In this document: in pieces, positions 15,924-25,710 of the stretch
How positions within the stretch are numbered: the stretch's first letter is position 1
Layout of the letters: each line of letters opens with the position of its first letter
Assembly: GCF_002894645.1 (NCBI RefSeq)
Contig: NZ_NCQY01000030.1
Coordinates: 591,859 to 655,858 of the forward strand
DNA length: 64,000 bases
DNA from: Salinibacter altiplanensis
Lineage (GTDB): Bacteria > Bacteroidota > Rhodothermia > Rhodothermales > Salinibacteraceae
Direction of reading: 5' to 3'
Program-made: the position numbers and the translations under genes
The notes under the pieces: model-generated
The model's database searches: none
The model's input: only the letters and a program-made list of their open reading frames with translations
What the model was told of the DNA's origin: nothing

Positions 15924-17141
15924 CTATGTAAATGCAATCAGGTTATTTCGCGCTTCTGGCCCCAACTTTGTCGGGTAGAGCCGTAGATCGAACAGGCGTA
16001 AACCCACGCCCTGTTTCGCACTTCCGTGCAATTGCAATTTCGTATTGAACCCGTTCGAATTTCCGGACCAACTTGTAAAGTCCCCACGGTCTGTTCTGCC
16101 CGATGCCCCAAACGAGTTCTGATCCCAAGCAACCGCCACCCGTGCCCGTCTGAGGGGCCCAAAAATAGAGCTGGAGACTGAAAATCCTCCATCGCCTATT
16201 TCTACAATAATGTTGTTATCATTATGTATCTGTATCTGGTTGCTAAAATTTGCACCAATTAGCCGCCCTTTTACTGCCTCTACCCCTGTAAAATAATCAA
16301 AGAAAAAAGTACCCTGTTGAAGTTCATCAACAGGTACATCGAAGTTATTGGTGGCGTCTTTATTTACCTGCTTACTGGAGTTGCCAGTTACGATTGGTTG
16401 CCGTAGCTGCCGTGTATTGGTAATTTGCCCGTGGTGAAGAATGTGGGTGTTACTTTCTGGTCGAACCCTAAGTTGTCGCTCCCCACCAGTCGTCTTATTG
16501 TCTGTTTGGCTTGTCCCCCCCACAGTGGCCACTGCCCGTATTAATCTCCCCCCGTTTGGGCCCTCGTACGGCAAAACCTCTACATTTGACTTTCTAATAT
16601 CGCCCGATTGGTTTAACGAGTTACCATTTTTATCAAACCTTATACTGACAACTTTAAGGAAGCCACTAAGTGACTTATTCCGCACCTCCATTTCTGCCGC
16701 CCCGCCAGTCATTTCTAAAATGACAGAAAATGACTCAAACGTATTGTCAAAAAATCCCGCATTATTACCCTGGGTCTTTATATAATTTGAACCAGTGAAT
16801 TCGGCAGCATTTACTCTACCATTCGAGTCTCGATCTGCAAACACCGAGTCAGCAGCAGAGGGGGTAATCGTTACGTCATTCGTTGTCCATTTGGATATGT
16901 CTGAAGAGTGCTTGACTTGATTTGTGGCCGCAGCCTCGACCACGAGTGCCTGTTCGGGGCCCCATATCCGAGGCTGATCTTCACCCACTTTTTTGTAAAG
17001 TCCACTACGGGGGGCAAGAGTGCGACCTGGCGTGGACCTTCTGAAATTCATGCGCGAAGAAAGGGGGGAGCCCGCTCCTGCCCCCATCGAAAGCGTAGGA
17101 TCGGAGGTGTCAGCATTAAGGATTGCAGCTACGGAAGGCAT
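15924..17141 (-). CDS. Tail fibre/receptor-binding-type protein with lectin-like C-terminus
   Basis: 405 residues. The segment PQALVVEAAATNQVKHSSDI belongs to a pattern seen in phage tail proteins (E-AATN---S-D--W). The rest is strand-rich with features of a concanavalin/LamG-like jelly roll, ending GLRLFDLRLYPTKLGPEARN, a common end of such domains. The DNA is clearly more AT-rich than the neighbouring genes (many A and T runs between 16180 and 17150), which suggests recent acquisition as part of host-range exchange. Role in adsorption to the cell surface is inferred. It follows the tail-tip gene, the usual place for a fibre. Confidence 0.6.
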   Translation of the reverse strand: MPSVAAILNADTSDPTLSMGAGAGSPLSSRMNFRRSTPGRTLAPRSGLYKKVGEDQPRIWGPEQALVVEAAATNQVKHSSDISKWTTNDVTITPSAADSVFADRDSNGRVNAAEFTGSNYIKTQGNNAGFFDNTFESFSVILEMTGGAAEMEVRNKSLSGFLKVVSIRFDKNGNSLNQSGDIRKSNVEVLPYEGPNGGRLIRAVATVGGTSQTDNKTTGGERQLRVRPESNTHILHHGQITNTRQLRQPIVTGNSSKQVNKDATNNFDVPVDELQQGTFFFDYFTGVEAVKGRLIGANFSNQIQIHNDNNIIVEIGDGGFSVSSSIFGPLRRARVAVAWDQNSFGASGRTDRGDFTSWSGNSNGFNTKLQLHGSAKQGVGLRLFDLRLYPTKLGPEARNNLIAFT

Positions 17142-17222
17142 ATAATTACTTTACTTCGGTGAAGCAATTGTGAGGATGTTCGTTTTCACCTTCAAAGGTC
17201 CGGATGTCCTGTTTGTGGTCGT

Positions 17223-20200
17223 TCAGAAATTGGTCACTCGCTCAATACGGTTGTTATCTGCCTTGACGTAAAGTTGTGTTTGGCCCCCTCCATCTTTTCT
17301 AAAATAAAGTTTGGCTCCAGCCGTTGAAAAATCATCCGGGTCCCCTCCTGCCGCCCTCATCCAAAGCCATGGTTTTCCCACTTTTGTACTGCCAGAAGCT
17401 ACCCGAAAGGTATTAAGAAAACGCCCAATTGTTAGGTCGTATCGGTCGTCAATTCGGACTTCCTCTTGGCTAGAAAGACAGTCAAGGATAACACCCACCC
17501 CATCAATTCGCATCCGGACCCGGTTTTTGCCTACGAGGTCAAGGAGTCCACTGGCAGTTGTAAACACAGAACCAACACTGGTTTGCCCGTCCTTCCACAC
17601 AATTGAACTCGGAACAAACACATCATCATCGGCGGCCAGTATAATCCCGTCGTCGTCAATTACGTAATCCTCCGAGGTGTTTTTTATCTTTCCCCCGTCG
17701 AAAGTCAATCCCCCGATAACCTTCCCTTGTACCTCAAAATTTTCCGTAACGGTGGTGTCCCCGTCCAACAGGATGGAATTTCCGACGATTGTGGCTTTGC
17801 TCCCGTCCGGTCCAGCAAAAAGCTCAATGGCGGCCTCGGAGGTATTGCCGTTGGCCACCTGGTCGTATTGAACGCTGGCCGTGAGGGTAGCCGCATTTTC
17901 GGAGACGTTCAGCTCAATGGCCGAGCGGCTTTCGGTCTCCTGGGCCACCCGCCGGGCCAAAAGCTCCACGTCTGCCGAGTTTTGGTCCGCCTGGGCCCGT
18001 AGGTCCACCTCGGTCCGAGCCCAATCTGTGCCGTTGTACGTGTACGCCTCCTCGCCCCCGTCCGTGTCGATCCAGGTGTCCCCTTTTCGGAGCGACCGCC
18101 CACTCACATCCGAGTCCACAGGCTCGTCCGGTTGGCGGAGTGTCACGCCGTAATCCGCCTCAATGTTGGCGTCCGCCACCTCGAAACTCCCGGCCACCTC
18201 GGTGTCCCCGTCCAGGAGGATGTTTTCCCCGGCTAGGATTGCGGCCGAGCCGCCGGGGCCGGCCAGGAGGGAGACGGACGCCCGGTTGTCCACCTGGTTG
18301 TTGTTGTCCGTAAACTGGACCGAGGACTCGAACCGAGTCTCCGTCTCGGAGGCGTGGAGGGAGAGGGTGGCCTGGGAGAACAGGGAGTTGTCCCCGATTA
18401 CCGTGGCGTTGGCCTGAATACTGGCCGTGTTCTCTCCCACGTTCACCTCCAACCCGGCCCGGCTTTCGGTCTCTTGTGTGACCCTCCGGGCCAGGAGTTC
18501 AATGTCCGAGGCGTTTTGTGTGATCTGCGCCTCCACGTCTCCGGAGCCCACCACGATCTCCAGGCCCTCGGCCTCGGTAAATTTCAGGTATGTCCCCTCC
18601 GTGGCCGAGGTGGCCGCCTCCAGGTCTCCCACAATCACGTCCGAGGTGAACCGGCCCTGTTCGGTATAGACGCCGGGCCCGGAGCCGTTGGCTTTGGCCA
18701 GGCCCGAGAGATTGCCCCGGAGGTTCAAGACCTCGAACGAATCGGGTACCTGGTTTCCGCTCGTGTCCTCCCACTTCAAAATCCGGTCGTACGGCGCAAT
18801 GTCGCCGGTGTCCCCCGGCTCCAGGACGGACCGTTCAATGAGAAAGTCCCCCGACACCCCATAATCCAGGGCCACGGCGCCCTCCAGTATGTCCTCCCCA
18901 CTGGCCGGCGTGGACTCCAGGAGTTCGGCCGTCCAGGTTTGCGTTCCGTCCCCCTGGTCGCTGTACCCGGTCACAGACACCCACACGTCCGCCACAGTGA
19001 GGCCCCCACCGGAACGGTCCACGTACCTCATTCGGATCGTGTCTCCCCCCTCGAACACCTGTGTGGCCCCGAGGCCGGCTAGGTCCTGGACGTGGAGCGT
19101 GGCCGTGTTGCCCACGCTCCCCGGCACAGTGAACGGCGCCTCCAGGGTGGCGAAACTTTTAGTCAGAAAGTCCTCCCCGGCCAAGGCCTCGTTCACCTCG
19201 GCCACAAACGCCTCCACCCGCAGTTCGTCGGCCAGGAGAGTCCGAAAATCCCCGAGGCCGGCGGCCGTGATCCTCCAGTGTTCAAGTTCGGCCGTGTAAT
19301 CGGGGTGGCCAATAAAGCCGGTGAGGTGGGCGGAGCCGTCTTTGGTTGGCGTGTTGGCCACCCCCAGGCGGAGTTTGTTTACCCGGAAATCCGCGCCTGT
19401 GTGAAGGTTTTGGGGCGCCTGGAGCTTTACGGACACGTCCGAGGTGAGGGCGCCCTGTGTAGTGTTGCCGGCGTTCACCACCACTTGGTTGGGTGTGCCG
19501 TTCACCTCAACGGTCCGGTCCGCCCGAACCGCCTCATCATTTTCGTCCGCCTGGTTCCTCAAAATCACGTCGTTGAACGTGGGGCGGTTTACGGTCGATA
19601 TAACAGGGTCCGGGAGGCCCGTTACTTCAATATTTTGCCCTCCCTCCGGCAATATGTTCTCCAGAAACGATTTGATGGAGGTCTGTGTGGCCAGGTGGGT
19701 GGCCGAATCGCTCGCCATATCGTCCTCGTCTTTGACCCTGGCCACCAGGCTGTCTGGGCTCGTGTCGCTGTTGACCTCCAGAAACGTGGAGCCGGAGAGA
19801 TTCAGGGCACCGGTGACATCCTCGGACCCCAGGGCCACGGTGGTGGCGAACCCATCCGAATCTCCATTCCGGGCCAGAAGGGAGTTGGGCTTGCCGGTGA
19901 GCTCGTCCCAGGAGCCAGCCCCCTCAATGATCTGGTCGCCCGCGTTGACGATCGTCCCACCACTTCCTCCACTAGCCGCCTCTTGATTGTCCATCACGTA
20001 GGCCCGGGTGAGGCCCGCGATGCCTGCGTCTTTCTTCTCTGTGACCTCGATCGTGCCCCCGTTCCCGGAGCTGCTTTTCGAGTACGTGAGATAGGTGACG
20101 GTGTAGGGCGTCCCCTCCAGCCCGTAGATGTGTTGCGGACCGATCTGGGTGCCCCGCTCCTCGAACTGGAACGTCCGGCGGTCTAAGGCCTCCCGTTGCT

Positions 20201-22124
20201 GCCGCATCCACTGTTGGGCTAGCAGCTGCTCTAGCCCAAGGCCGGTCTGCCCTTGCCCAGACGTCCAGTCAGTCAAGAGCTCCCCAGAATCATCCGTAAG
20301 CTCGCGCGGGTGGCCTTTGACGGGCCCGCTACCGATGCGGTGGGTGAGCTTTACCTCACGCCCATAATGGTCGTCGAACGCGATGTAGTCGGTCTCCTCG
20401 ATCGGCTCGCCGCTGCGCTGCAGCTTTGCACTGACGTTGTCGATGTAGACGTCGAAAGCCGCATTGGACTCGAAAGAGACCTGGAGGTCACGGCCTGTAA
20501 GATCGATCCCTTCAGCCGTCTGCAAGGCAATCGTAACCTGCTGTGGTTGAAGCGCCATTGCAGGGTCCCTCGGCACCACCGGGTAGTCGCCGTTCGCATT
20601 GAGAAGCCCAAAATGGTCGTACGAGGTGCTTTGACCGAAGCTGGTGGTCTGCTGCGTATCGGACCACACCCAGTAGATAATGCCGTCTCCACTCTCTACA
20701 TCTTGTTCGAGCTCACCGATCAGTCTCTCATCTCCTGCTTGCAGCGGCTCGGACAGGGTGATTTGGGTGTCGGTCGATCCTCCGCGCACCGGAATCTCTG
20801 CTCCAGCGGGCATAAGGATCGTCCCGTCCAGCCCTGACACCGAGCCAGCGAGGTATATAACGGCATCCTCCCCCTGATTCGTGGCCTGGGTGACCTCCTT
20901 GTTGCGCGCCTGCACGTAGTGGCTGCCGAGCTGCCACTGCGTCTCACAGGCAAATGCTCCACCTCCCTCGTCGACCTGATTCCACGTCAGCTTCAGCGAG
21001 CCTCTCGGCCCTAAGTCGAAGATCGGCGCAGGCACATCTTGGGTAATCTTTGCCTGCTGGGAAGGGTCGGTCAAGGCGCGGGAGAGGTGCAGCGCCCACG
21101 TTTCCTCCTGGGTCTGTGCGGCCGGGAGAGGCGTGTCGTCGTACTGCTCGCGGACTGCATTTGGATCGTTAGCTGGTACCCACGTAGAGAGTGAGTCTTC
21201 AAAAGACCCGTTCCGGGCAAGCTCTCCGAGGTCGTCGTACTGAAACGCAGACTCCACAGAGCGAAGCCGATGCACGCGGCGCTGTGGCCGGTCCGTGCGC
21301 TTGAGCTGATGCGGGAGGGCCGCCGTGACGTCGCTTGTGGTGGGCGAGTCGTTGAACGACAGCTGGCCGGCCGGCATCTTCCAGCGCTTCAGGGCTGTCC
21401 CGTCCTCGATCTGGTCGCGCTGGCGGAGGTGCCAGGCGCCACCGGCCTGAAACAGACGAAGGCCAAACCGCTCGCATACGTCTTCGAGGTTCGTCCGTGC
21501 GTCAAGCGTCCCCTCTGGCTCCCGGTCCTCGTCGAGCTGTTTATAGGCCTTGTCCTGGAAGCTGAGCTCATCAAGTGGGCACTTCCCGTCAGGCACGCTG
21601 CCCGATGGCCGCCAGTCCATTGAGGTGTAGACCGGCAGGTCGTGCAGTCCAACATAGCCGATTCCACCCCGCAGCAGGCGGCTGATGGCTGTGCTGATGA
21701 CCCCGCCGTCGTCGTAGGCGTCGTGATTCTCGAGCAAGGCGAGCCCGTCGATCGCCTCGACCTCGATGGTTTCGCGAGGACTGTTCGGGTTCGCCCCCGA
21801 GAGGTCCCCGGCAATAAATCCCTGCCAGAAGAGCTGCCCGTCTTCGCTGTACTTCAGCCGCCACTCTTGGTCGGGCGTGTCGGCGATGTCGGCGAGCATC
21901 GCTTCTGCGTCTGGGGTGCCCACGACGCCGAGCTGTAGGCTGGAGACCATGAAGGGAACCGTCAGGTCCTGCTGGCCCTGCTGTCCCCACTCAATGTCGA
22001 CGGCCGTCTCTGCCGCGAGAAGGCTAGTAGCGGCCCCGCTGTATCCTTGCTGCTGAACATCGGCGACACACTCCCGCCCCACGATGTCCTTCCAGCGGAC
22101 TTTGTATTTGGTACCGTAGCTCAT
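17223..22124 (-). CDS. Large tail-tip/central fibre protein, 1633 aa
   Basis: The largest gene of the prophage, directly after the tape-measure gene with a 4-bp start/stop overlap (22121-22124). The first 700 residues form the tail-hub-like part (MSYGTKYKVRWKDIVGRECV onward). The remainder is fibre-like: repeated heptad and beta segments with two near copies of an LLARRV-QETESR---E-NV-EN unit (around residues 1210 and 1400) and the tag VTGLPDPVISTVNRPTFNDV. The C-terminal 150 residues (DDDVFVPSSIVWKDGQTSVG onward) are another strand-rich domain. By position and size it corresponds to the lambda gpJ-type central tail fibre. Composition shifts towards AT at the 3' end (17223-17750), suggesting mosaic replacement of the receptor-binding tip. 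Confidence 0.75.
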   Translation of the reverse strand: MSYGTKYKVRWKDIVGRECVADVQQQGYSGAATSLLAAETAVDIEWGQQGQQDLTVPFMVSSLQLGVVGTPDAEAMLADIADTPDQEWRLKYSEDGQLFWQGFIAGDLSGANPNSPRETIEVEAIDGLALLENHDAYDDGGVISTAISRLLRGGIGYVGLHDLPVYTSMDWRPSGSVPDGKCPLDELSFQDKAYKQLDEDREPEGTLDARTNLEDVCERFGLRLFQAGGAWHLRQRDQIEDGTALKRWKMPAGQLSFNDSPTTSDVTAALPHQLKRTDRPQRRVHRLRSVESAFQYDDLGELARNGSFEDSLSTWVPANDPNAVREQYDDTPLPAAQTQEETWALHLSRALTDPSQQAKITQDVPAPIFDLGPRGSLKLTWNQVDEGGGAFACETQWQLGSHYVQARNKEVTQATNQGEDAVIYLAGSVSGLDGTILMPAGAEIPVRGGSTDTQITLSEPLQAGDERLIGELEQDVESGDGIIYWVWSDTQQTTSFGQSTSYDHFGLLNANGDYPVVPRDPAMALQPQQVTIALQTAEGIDLTGRDLQVSFESNAAFDVYIDNVSAKLQRSGEPIEETDYIAFDDHYGREVKLTHRIGSGPVKGHPRELTDDSGELLTDWTSGQGQTGLGLEQLLAQQWMRQQREALDRRTFQFEERGTQIGPQHIYGLEGTPYTVTYLTYSKSSSGNGGTIEVTEKKDAGIAGLTRAYVMDNQEAASGGSGGTIVNAGDQIIEGAGSWDELTGKPNSLLARNGDSDGFATTVALGSEDVTGALNLSGSTFLEVNSDTSPDSLVARVKDEDDMASDSATHLATQTSIKSFLENILPEGGQNIEVTGLPDPVISTVNRPTFNDVILRNQADENDEAVRADRTVEVNGTPNQVVVNAGNTTQGALTSDVSVKLQAPQNLHTGADFRVNKLRLGVANTPTKDGSAHLTGFIGHPDYTAELEHWRITAAGLGDFRTLLADELRVEAFVAEVNEALAGEDFLTKSFATLEAPFTVPGSVGNTATLHVQDLAGLGATQVFEGGDTIRMRYVDRSGGGLTVADVWVSVTGYSDQGDGTQTWTAELLESTPASGEDILEGAVALDYGVSGDFLIERSVLEPGDTGDIAPYDRILKWEDTSGNQVPDSFEVLNLRGNLSGLAKANGSGPGVYTEQGRFTSDVIVGDLEAATSATEGTYLKFTEAEGLEIVVGSGDVEAQITQNASDIELLARRVTQETESRAGLEVNVGENTASIQANATVIGDNSLFSQATLSLHASETETRFESSVQFTDNNNQVDNRASVSLLAGPGGSAAILAGENILLDGDTEVAGSFEVADANIEADYGVTLRQPDEPVDSDVSGRSLRKGDTWIDTDGGEEAYTYNGTDWARTEVDLRAQADQNSADVELLARRVAQETESRSAIELNVSENAATLTASVQYDQVANGNTSEAAIELFAGPDGSKATIVGNSILLDGDTTVTENFEVQGKVIGGLTFDGGKIKNTSEDYVIDDDGIILAADDDVFVPSSIVWKDGQTSVGSVFTTASGLLDLVGKNRVRMRIDGVGVILDCLSSQEEVRIDDRYDLTIGRFLNTFRVASGSTKVGKPWLWMRAAGGDPDDFSTAGAKLYFRKDGGGQTQLYVKADNNRIERVTNF

Positions 22125-23983
22125 CGGCCTTTGCGCTTCTGTATGCGGGTCGTGGTGTCGTAGGCGGTCTTGAGGTCGCGGCCGTCCGTGCGGCGGTCAC
22201 CCTCGACGTTTACCGTGACGTTCATGCCGCCCGCTGCAGAGCGTCCGGCGAGAGCCGCAGCGTTTAGCTGTGCGGTTTGTCGCACAAGCCCCTGTATGCG
22301 GCTCACCATACCCTCTGGCACGACCTGTTCGCCTTTGTGGACTCGGGCGATGCCACTCTCCTCAATCCGGCCCCCAACGGCGAGACCTGGGATTCCCCCA
22401 CCTCCGATCAATGAGCTGAAAACCGACCCAAACCCAGCCGAACTCACGCCGAGAATCGGGCCCAGAATCGCCGCGATGGCTGCGGCGCTGGCGAGCTTCG
22501 TGATGACCTGCTGGAGCACCCCGATCGCCGCGCGGCCAAGGGACTTGAACGCTTCTGCGATCGACCCAATCTTATTTTCGAAGCCAACTGCATTTCGGAT
22601 GAGGTCGGTGAATGCCTGCCCGACCGTCGATCCCATCACGCTGCCGAGCTGAGCGAATGCCTGCACGCCGACGCGGGCGAGGCTCGACATCTGGGTGATG
22701 GAGGCGCGGATCTGCTGGCGGATCTTGAAAAATGCCCGCCGTGTCATGCGGGCCTGCCGCAGCAGCGGCTCGGCACCACCTGTCCCGCCCATCGGCACCG
22801 GTGAGGTCTCAGCGATGTTTTCAGACAGGCTGTCGCCACTGGATTCTCGTGGGGCTGTGTCCACCTGCTCCGCGTCGGCCGGCTGCGGAGCTACGCCTTC
22901 CAGCGAGACGCTGCTCACCTCCTCAAGGCGCTTTCGCACCTGCTTCAGCTTCGCCACAAAGGCATCAAGCGTGGACTCAGGGAAGGCGTCGGGAAACTTT
23001 TGCTGGAGCTTCTGGAGGTTCTTGACCGCATCGAGCCGGAAGTCCTTGACCTGGGACAGCATTTCCTTCTTCGGGATGAGGTCTCGCTCGAAGCGGTCTC
23101 GTACGCGCTCGACTTGGTTGATAAGTGTCCGCTCGATTTCCCGAAGCCCAGTCACGTTGCCGACGCCCTGAAGCACACCTGCTCGCCCGCTATCGCCTGC
23201 CCGGCCTGCATTGACGAGCGCTCCGAACGCCGGCCCAGCGCCAGGAAGCTGCTTCAAAAACTCTATGGTTCCGGAGCTGAAGACGGCAAGGGCGTCGTCT
23301 GCACCGCGAACGGCCGCGGCAAGCCCACGGGCCGCCGGCAGCACTTCACTTCGAATCACCCCGCTGAAGGCTTCTGCAAAGTCGCGACCGGTTTCCTTGA
23401 ATGTGGCACCCGCTGCCTTCACATCGTTCTGGAGTCCGGCCGGTCCGAACTCGGCCGCCAGCTTTGTCGCGACACCTGCCAGTCCAGCCCCGGCCCCAAT
23501 CGCGGCCGCCGCCGTCGCCGCTGCTGCGCCCACAGCCTTCAATTGAGGCGGAACCGCAGAAAGGGCCGCGAAGCCCTCTTGCACCTCGTCTAGCTCGCCC
23601 GGCAAACGGTTACCCCCGAAGATGCCCTCTTTGCTTGATGACCCGCCCCTACCGGAAAGCCTGCGGGCGATTCGGTTTCGCCCCTCATCAAACTTGAGAT
23701 CAACGGCCACGTCACGGCCATCCAGGGCCTGAAGACGGCGTTGGAGCTGCGATACTTCCCCGTCGTCGACGTCCACATCCACGTCTTCTCGGCTTGCCTT
23801 GTCTAGCTTATCAGACAAGTCGTCGGCCGCCTCCGCGGCATCGTCCAGTTCGTCTTGGGCGTCTTCAGTCGACTGGTTGTCCAGCCGCTGAAACTTGTCG
23901 ACCGCCTCCTCGAGTTCATCCTCTAGCTCCTCAAGGTCCAAGCTGAGCAGTACCTCCAGCTCGTCAATCGGGTCATCGGCCAT
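22121..23983 (-). CDS. Tape measure protein
   Basis: 620 residues. The N-terminal 90 residues are a very acidic coiled coil (EVLLSLDLEELEDELEEAVD onward). A hydrophobic alanine/glycine-rich segment follows (AAAATAAAAIGAGAGLAGVA, about 155-180) and further helical domains with a second hydrophobic stretch (SAAAIAAILGPILGVSSAGF). This mixture, the position between the chaperone pair and the tail tip, and the 4-bp overlap with the latter identify the tape measure, which sets tail length and is ejected with the DNA. With the usual 0.15 nm per residue the tail would be about 90 nm (inference). It is short for a siphovirus. Confidence 0.8.
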   Translation of the reverse strand: MADDPIDELEVLLSLDLEELEDELEEAVDKFQRLDNQSTEDAQDELDDAAEAADDLSDKLDKASREDVDVDVDDGEVSQLQRRLQALDGRDVAVDLKFDEGRNRIARRLSGRGGSSSKEGIFGGNRLPGELDEVQEGFAALSAVPPQLKAVGAAAATAAAAIGAGAGLAGVATKLAAEFGPAGLQNDVKAAGATFKETGRDFAEAFSGVIRSEVLPAARGLAAAVRGADDALAVFSSGTIEFLKQLPGAGPAFGALVNAGRAGDSGRAGVLQGVGNVTGLREIERTLINQVERVRDRFERDLIPKKEMLSQVKDFRLDAVKNLQKLQQKFPDAFPESTLDAFVAKLKQVRKRLEEVSSVSLEGVAPQPADAEQVDTAPRESSGDSLSENIAETSPVPMGGTGGAEPLLRQARMTRRAFFKIRQQIRASITQMSSLARVGVQAFAQLGSVMGSTVGQAFTDLIRNAVGFENKIGSIAEAFKSLGRAAIGVLQQVITKLASAAAIAAILGPILGVSSAGFGSVFSSLIGGGGIPGLAVGGRIEESGIARVHKGEQVVPEGMVSRIQGLVRQTAQLNAAALAGRSAAGGMNVTVNVEGDRRTDGRDLKTAYDTTTRIQKRKGR

Positions 23984-24015
23984 TGGGACGAGAAGCTGTT
24001 GCTCCGGAGATCAAG

Positions 24016-24297
24016 TTAAGGAATCCAGTCTGCGTTGCGCCCCAGAAGCGCCTCGTACTCTTGCTGAGAGCTGCGTCGCCGGCCGGCACCCGCTTCCAGC
24101 TCGCTCAGGTCTACCGGGTCGCCCCCGGCAAACCCGATCACTGTGTTCACGATCGCCAAGGCGCGCCGCCACTCAGCCCGCTCTTGCCGCTGGTGGCCAC
24201 GCCGCCAGGCGAACCACTCTCGTAGGCCAGTCCGGTCGGCCGCCCGAGGCGAGAGCCCCATCCGAGAGCACTCGGCAAAAAAGTCACTCGTGGTCAA
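24016..24297 (-). CDS. Tail assembly chaperone, second part (gpT-like), likely frameshift product
   Basis: 93 residues if started at the TTG at 24297, which overlaps the stop of the upstream chaperone by 4 bp. The protein (TTSDFFAECSRMGLSPRAAD, then LREWFAWRRGHQRQERAEWR) is short and helical. In siphoviruses the two genes before the tape measure usually encode a chaperone and a -1 frameshift extension of it. This frame is in the -1 register with the first gene and open from before the A-rich run at 24306-24312. It may therefore be made as a fusion, as an independent protein from TTG, or as both. Confidence 0.6.
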   Translation of the reverse strand: MTTSDFFAECSRMGLSPRAADRTGLREWFAWRRGHQRQERAEWRRALAIVNTVIGFAGGDPVDLSELEAGAGRRRSSQQEYEALLGRNADWIP

Positions 24298-24806
24298 GAG
24301 GTCTCCTTTTTCGGGGACGCTTTTCCCGCTGTGTCGTCTTCCTCGTCGGGGTTTCCCTCATCGGGGAAGGCACGGGCAATCATCGGCCCGAGCGGAAGGC
24401 CGCGAATGTTGTCCGGCCCAACGAGCCCGCACACCTCTTCCTCGCCTAGCTCCGGCTCGAACCGGACCGCCCCCGCCCAGAGAAGCCGGCCGACTGCCTC
24501 GTACATGTCGGTGAGCTCCATCACATCTGCCCCGTCGGCCTCAGCGGCGAGGGCTTCGACCTGCTTCTCCGAGAGGCCCTCAAGCTCTTCTTCGCTTAGC
24601 TCTGACCCTTGCACGGCCGCGCCTTGCAGGGCAAGGTCGTAGGCCGCCGAAAGAATGTCCTTCAAGTCCGTGCCGTGCCGGGTCTTCATCACACGGATCG
24701 CCTTCCCGTCGATGAGCCACGGCAACTTCTTGCCGCGGACCTCGATCGAAAGGGCGCGGTCCTCGGCCGTGTCGGTGTCGGTAAGGTCACTCCAGGTATC
24801 TCCCAT
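24294..24806 (-). CDS. Tail assembly chaperone, first part (gpG-like)
   Basis: 170 residues, acidic, with no enzymatic motif. The order major tail protein, this gene, a short overlapping gene, then tape measure is the conserved siphovirus tail order, which identifies the tail chaperone. It ends ASPKKETS just after a CGAAAAAG run where a -1 slip would extend it into the 93-aa frame. The N-terminus has ALSIEVRGKKLPWLIDGKAI, a beta segment common in such proteins. The chaperone would load along the tape measure during tail assembly and leave before the mature virion. Confidence 0.65.
   Translation of the reverse strand: MGDTWSDLTDTDTAEDRALSIEVRGKKLPWLIDGKAIRVMKTRHGTDLKDILSAAYDLALQGAAVQGSELSEEELEGLSEKQVEALAAEADGADVMELTDMYEAVGRLLWAGAVRFEPELGEEEVCGLVGPDNIRGLPLGPMIARAFPDEGNPDEEDDTAGKASPKKETS
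24306..24312 (-). promoter_or_regulatory. Candidate -1 frameshift slippery run (GAAAAAG)
   Basis: On the minus strand the zero frame reads CCG AAA AAG GAG ACC TCT TGA. Slipping back one base gives GAA AAA GGA and leads straight into the gpT-like frame. The A-site pairing is retained after the slip, but the P-site would re-pair AAA to GAA, which is weaker than the standard A AAA AAG heptamer. Confidence 0.4.
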
Positions 24807-24830
24807 AGGGCTCTAGCGTATCAGTTCAAG

Positions 24831-25685
24831 TTAGGCTTGCAAGGCGCGGGTGAGGCCGCCGGTCACCTGCAGCTCATAGTTGAGGTCCAGAGGCTCCCCC
24901 TGCGTGCCGGACAGCTCGAGGCTCGACACAAACCCATCCCCCTCGTACTTCGTCGCCCCGCTGACGGCCGTCCCGACTTCCTGGTACTCCAGCAGCGCCG
25001 CGACGGTATTTCGGTTGAACCACGCGTCGATCACGGCATCGAGCCCACCGTCAACAGTGCCATTGTGGTTGATGACGCCCTCATGCCGAAAGGTCGAGTC
25101 GAACGTTGCGGTGTCGTTTCCAGCCGGCGCCGAAAGCGACCAGTCCTCCGGGCGAATGTCCCCGCTGATGGTCAAGGCGCCGAAGGTGAGCGAAAGCGAA
25201 AGGTATTCGTCGGCTTCCTCCGCGGAGAGAATCAGGTCATGCCCCGCCCCATCGGTGGCAGCCGGGTCGAAGTACTGTCCCGACAGCGACAGGTCGAGCG
25301 ACTGGCCCGCGACCCGGTACTCTTTTGCGCCGGAGCTCTGGAAGGTTTGTACCTCCACAAGTTCACTTTCGAGCGTGCACGTCAGCTCTTGGAGGCCCTG
25401 CACCACCTCCGTCGCGCTCCCATCCTGGCTCGTGAGCTGGGCCTCGACGTTGTCGTCCTCCCCGAGGATGTGCTCTCCACCGTCGCCGGTGTACGCGTTG
25501 TCGGCGGTGATACTCGACTCCTCAAAGCCGGGGATGCTTTTCCCAAAGAAGCCGGCGTTTTTGTCCTCTACCTCCTGGAGGTTCAGCGTCTTGTCGAGCG
25601 TCAGGTCAGTCTGGCCGCCGATAAGCGTGCCGTTTGCCTTGGTGAGCAGGTTGACGCCGACGATTTCGGTTTCTGGTGCGGCCAT
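24831..25685 (-). CDS. Major tail (tube) protein
   Basis: 284 residues, a beta-rich acidic protein (VGVNLLTKANGTLIGGQTDL, then the ...SLSLTFGALTISGDIRPEDW segment). Position directly before the chaperone pair and after the tail terminator gene, and the typical tube-protein opening in which the polymer subunit claims its own identity (VNLLTKANGTLIGGQ), support the call. It would form hexameric rings stacked on the tape measure. No Ig-like C-terminal extension is evident. Confidence 0.8.
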   Translation of the reverse strand: MAAPETEIVGVNLLTKANGTLIGGQTDLTLDKTLNLQEVEDKNAGFFGKSIPGFEESSITADNAYTGDGGEHILGEDDNVEAQLTSQDGSATEVVQGLQELTCTLESELVEVQTFQSSGAKEYRVAGQSLDLSLSGQYFDPAATDGAGHDLILSAEEADEYLSLSLTFGALTISGDIRPEDWSLSAPAGNDTATFDSTFRHEGVINHNGTVDGGLDAVIDAWFNRNTVAALLEYQEVGTAVSGATKYEGDGFVSSLELSGTQGEPLDLNYELQVTGGLTRALQA

Positions 25686-25710
25686 GGGTCTGTGTCGCTA
25701 TGCAAAGCAG

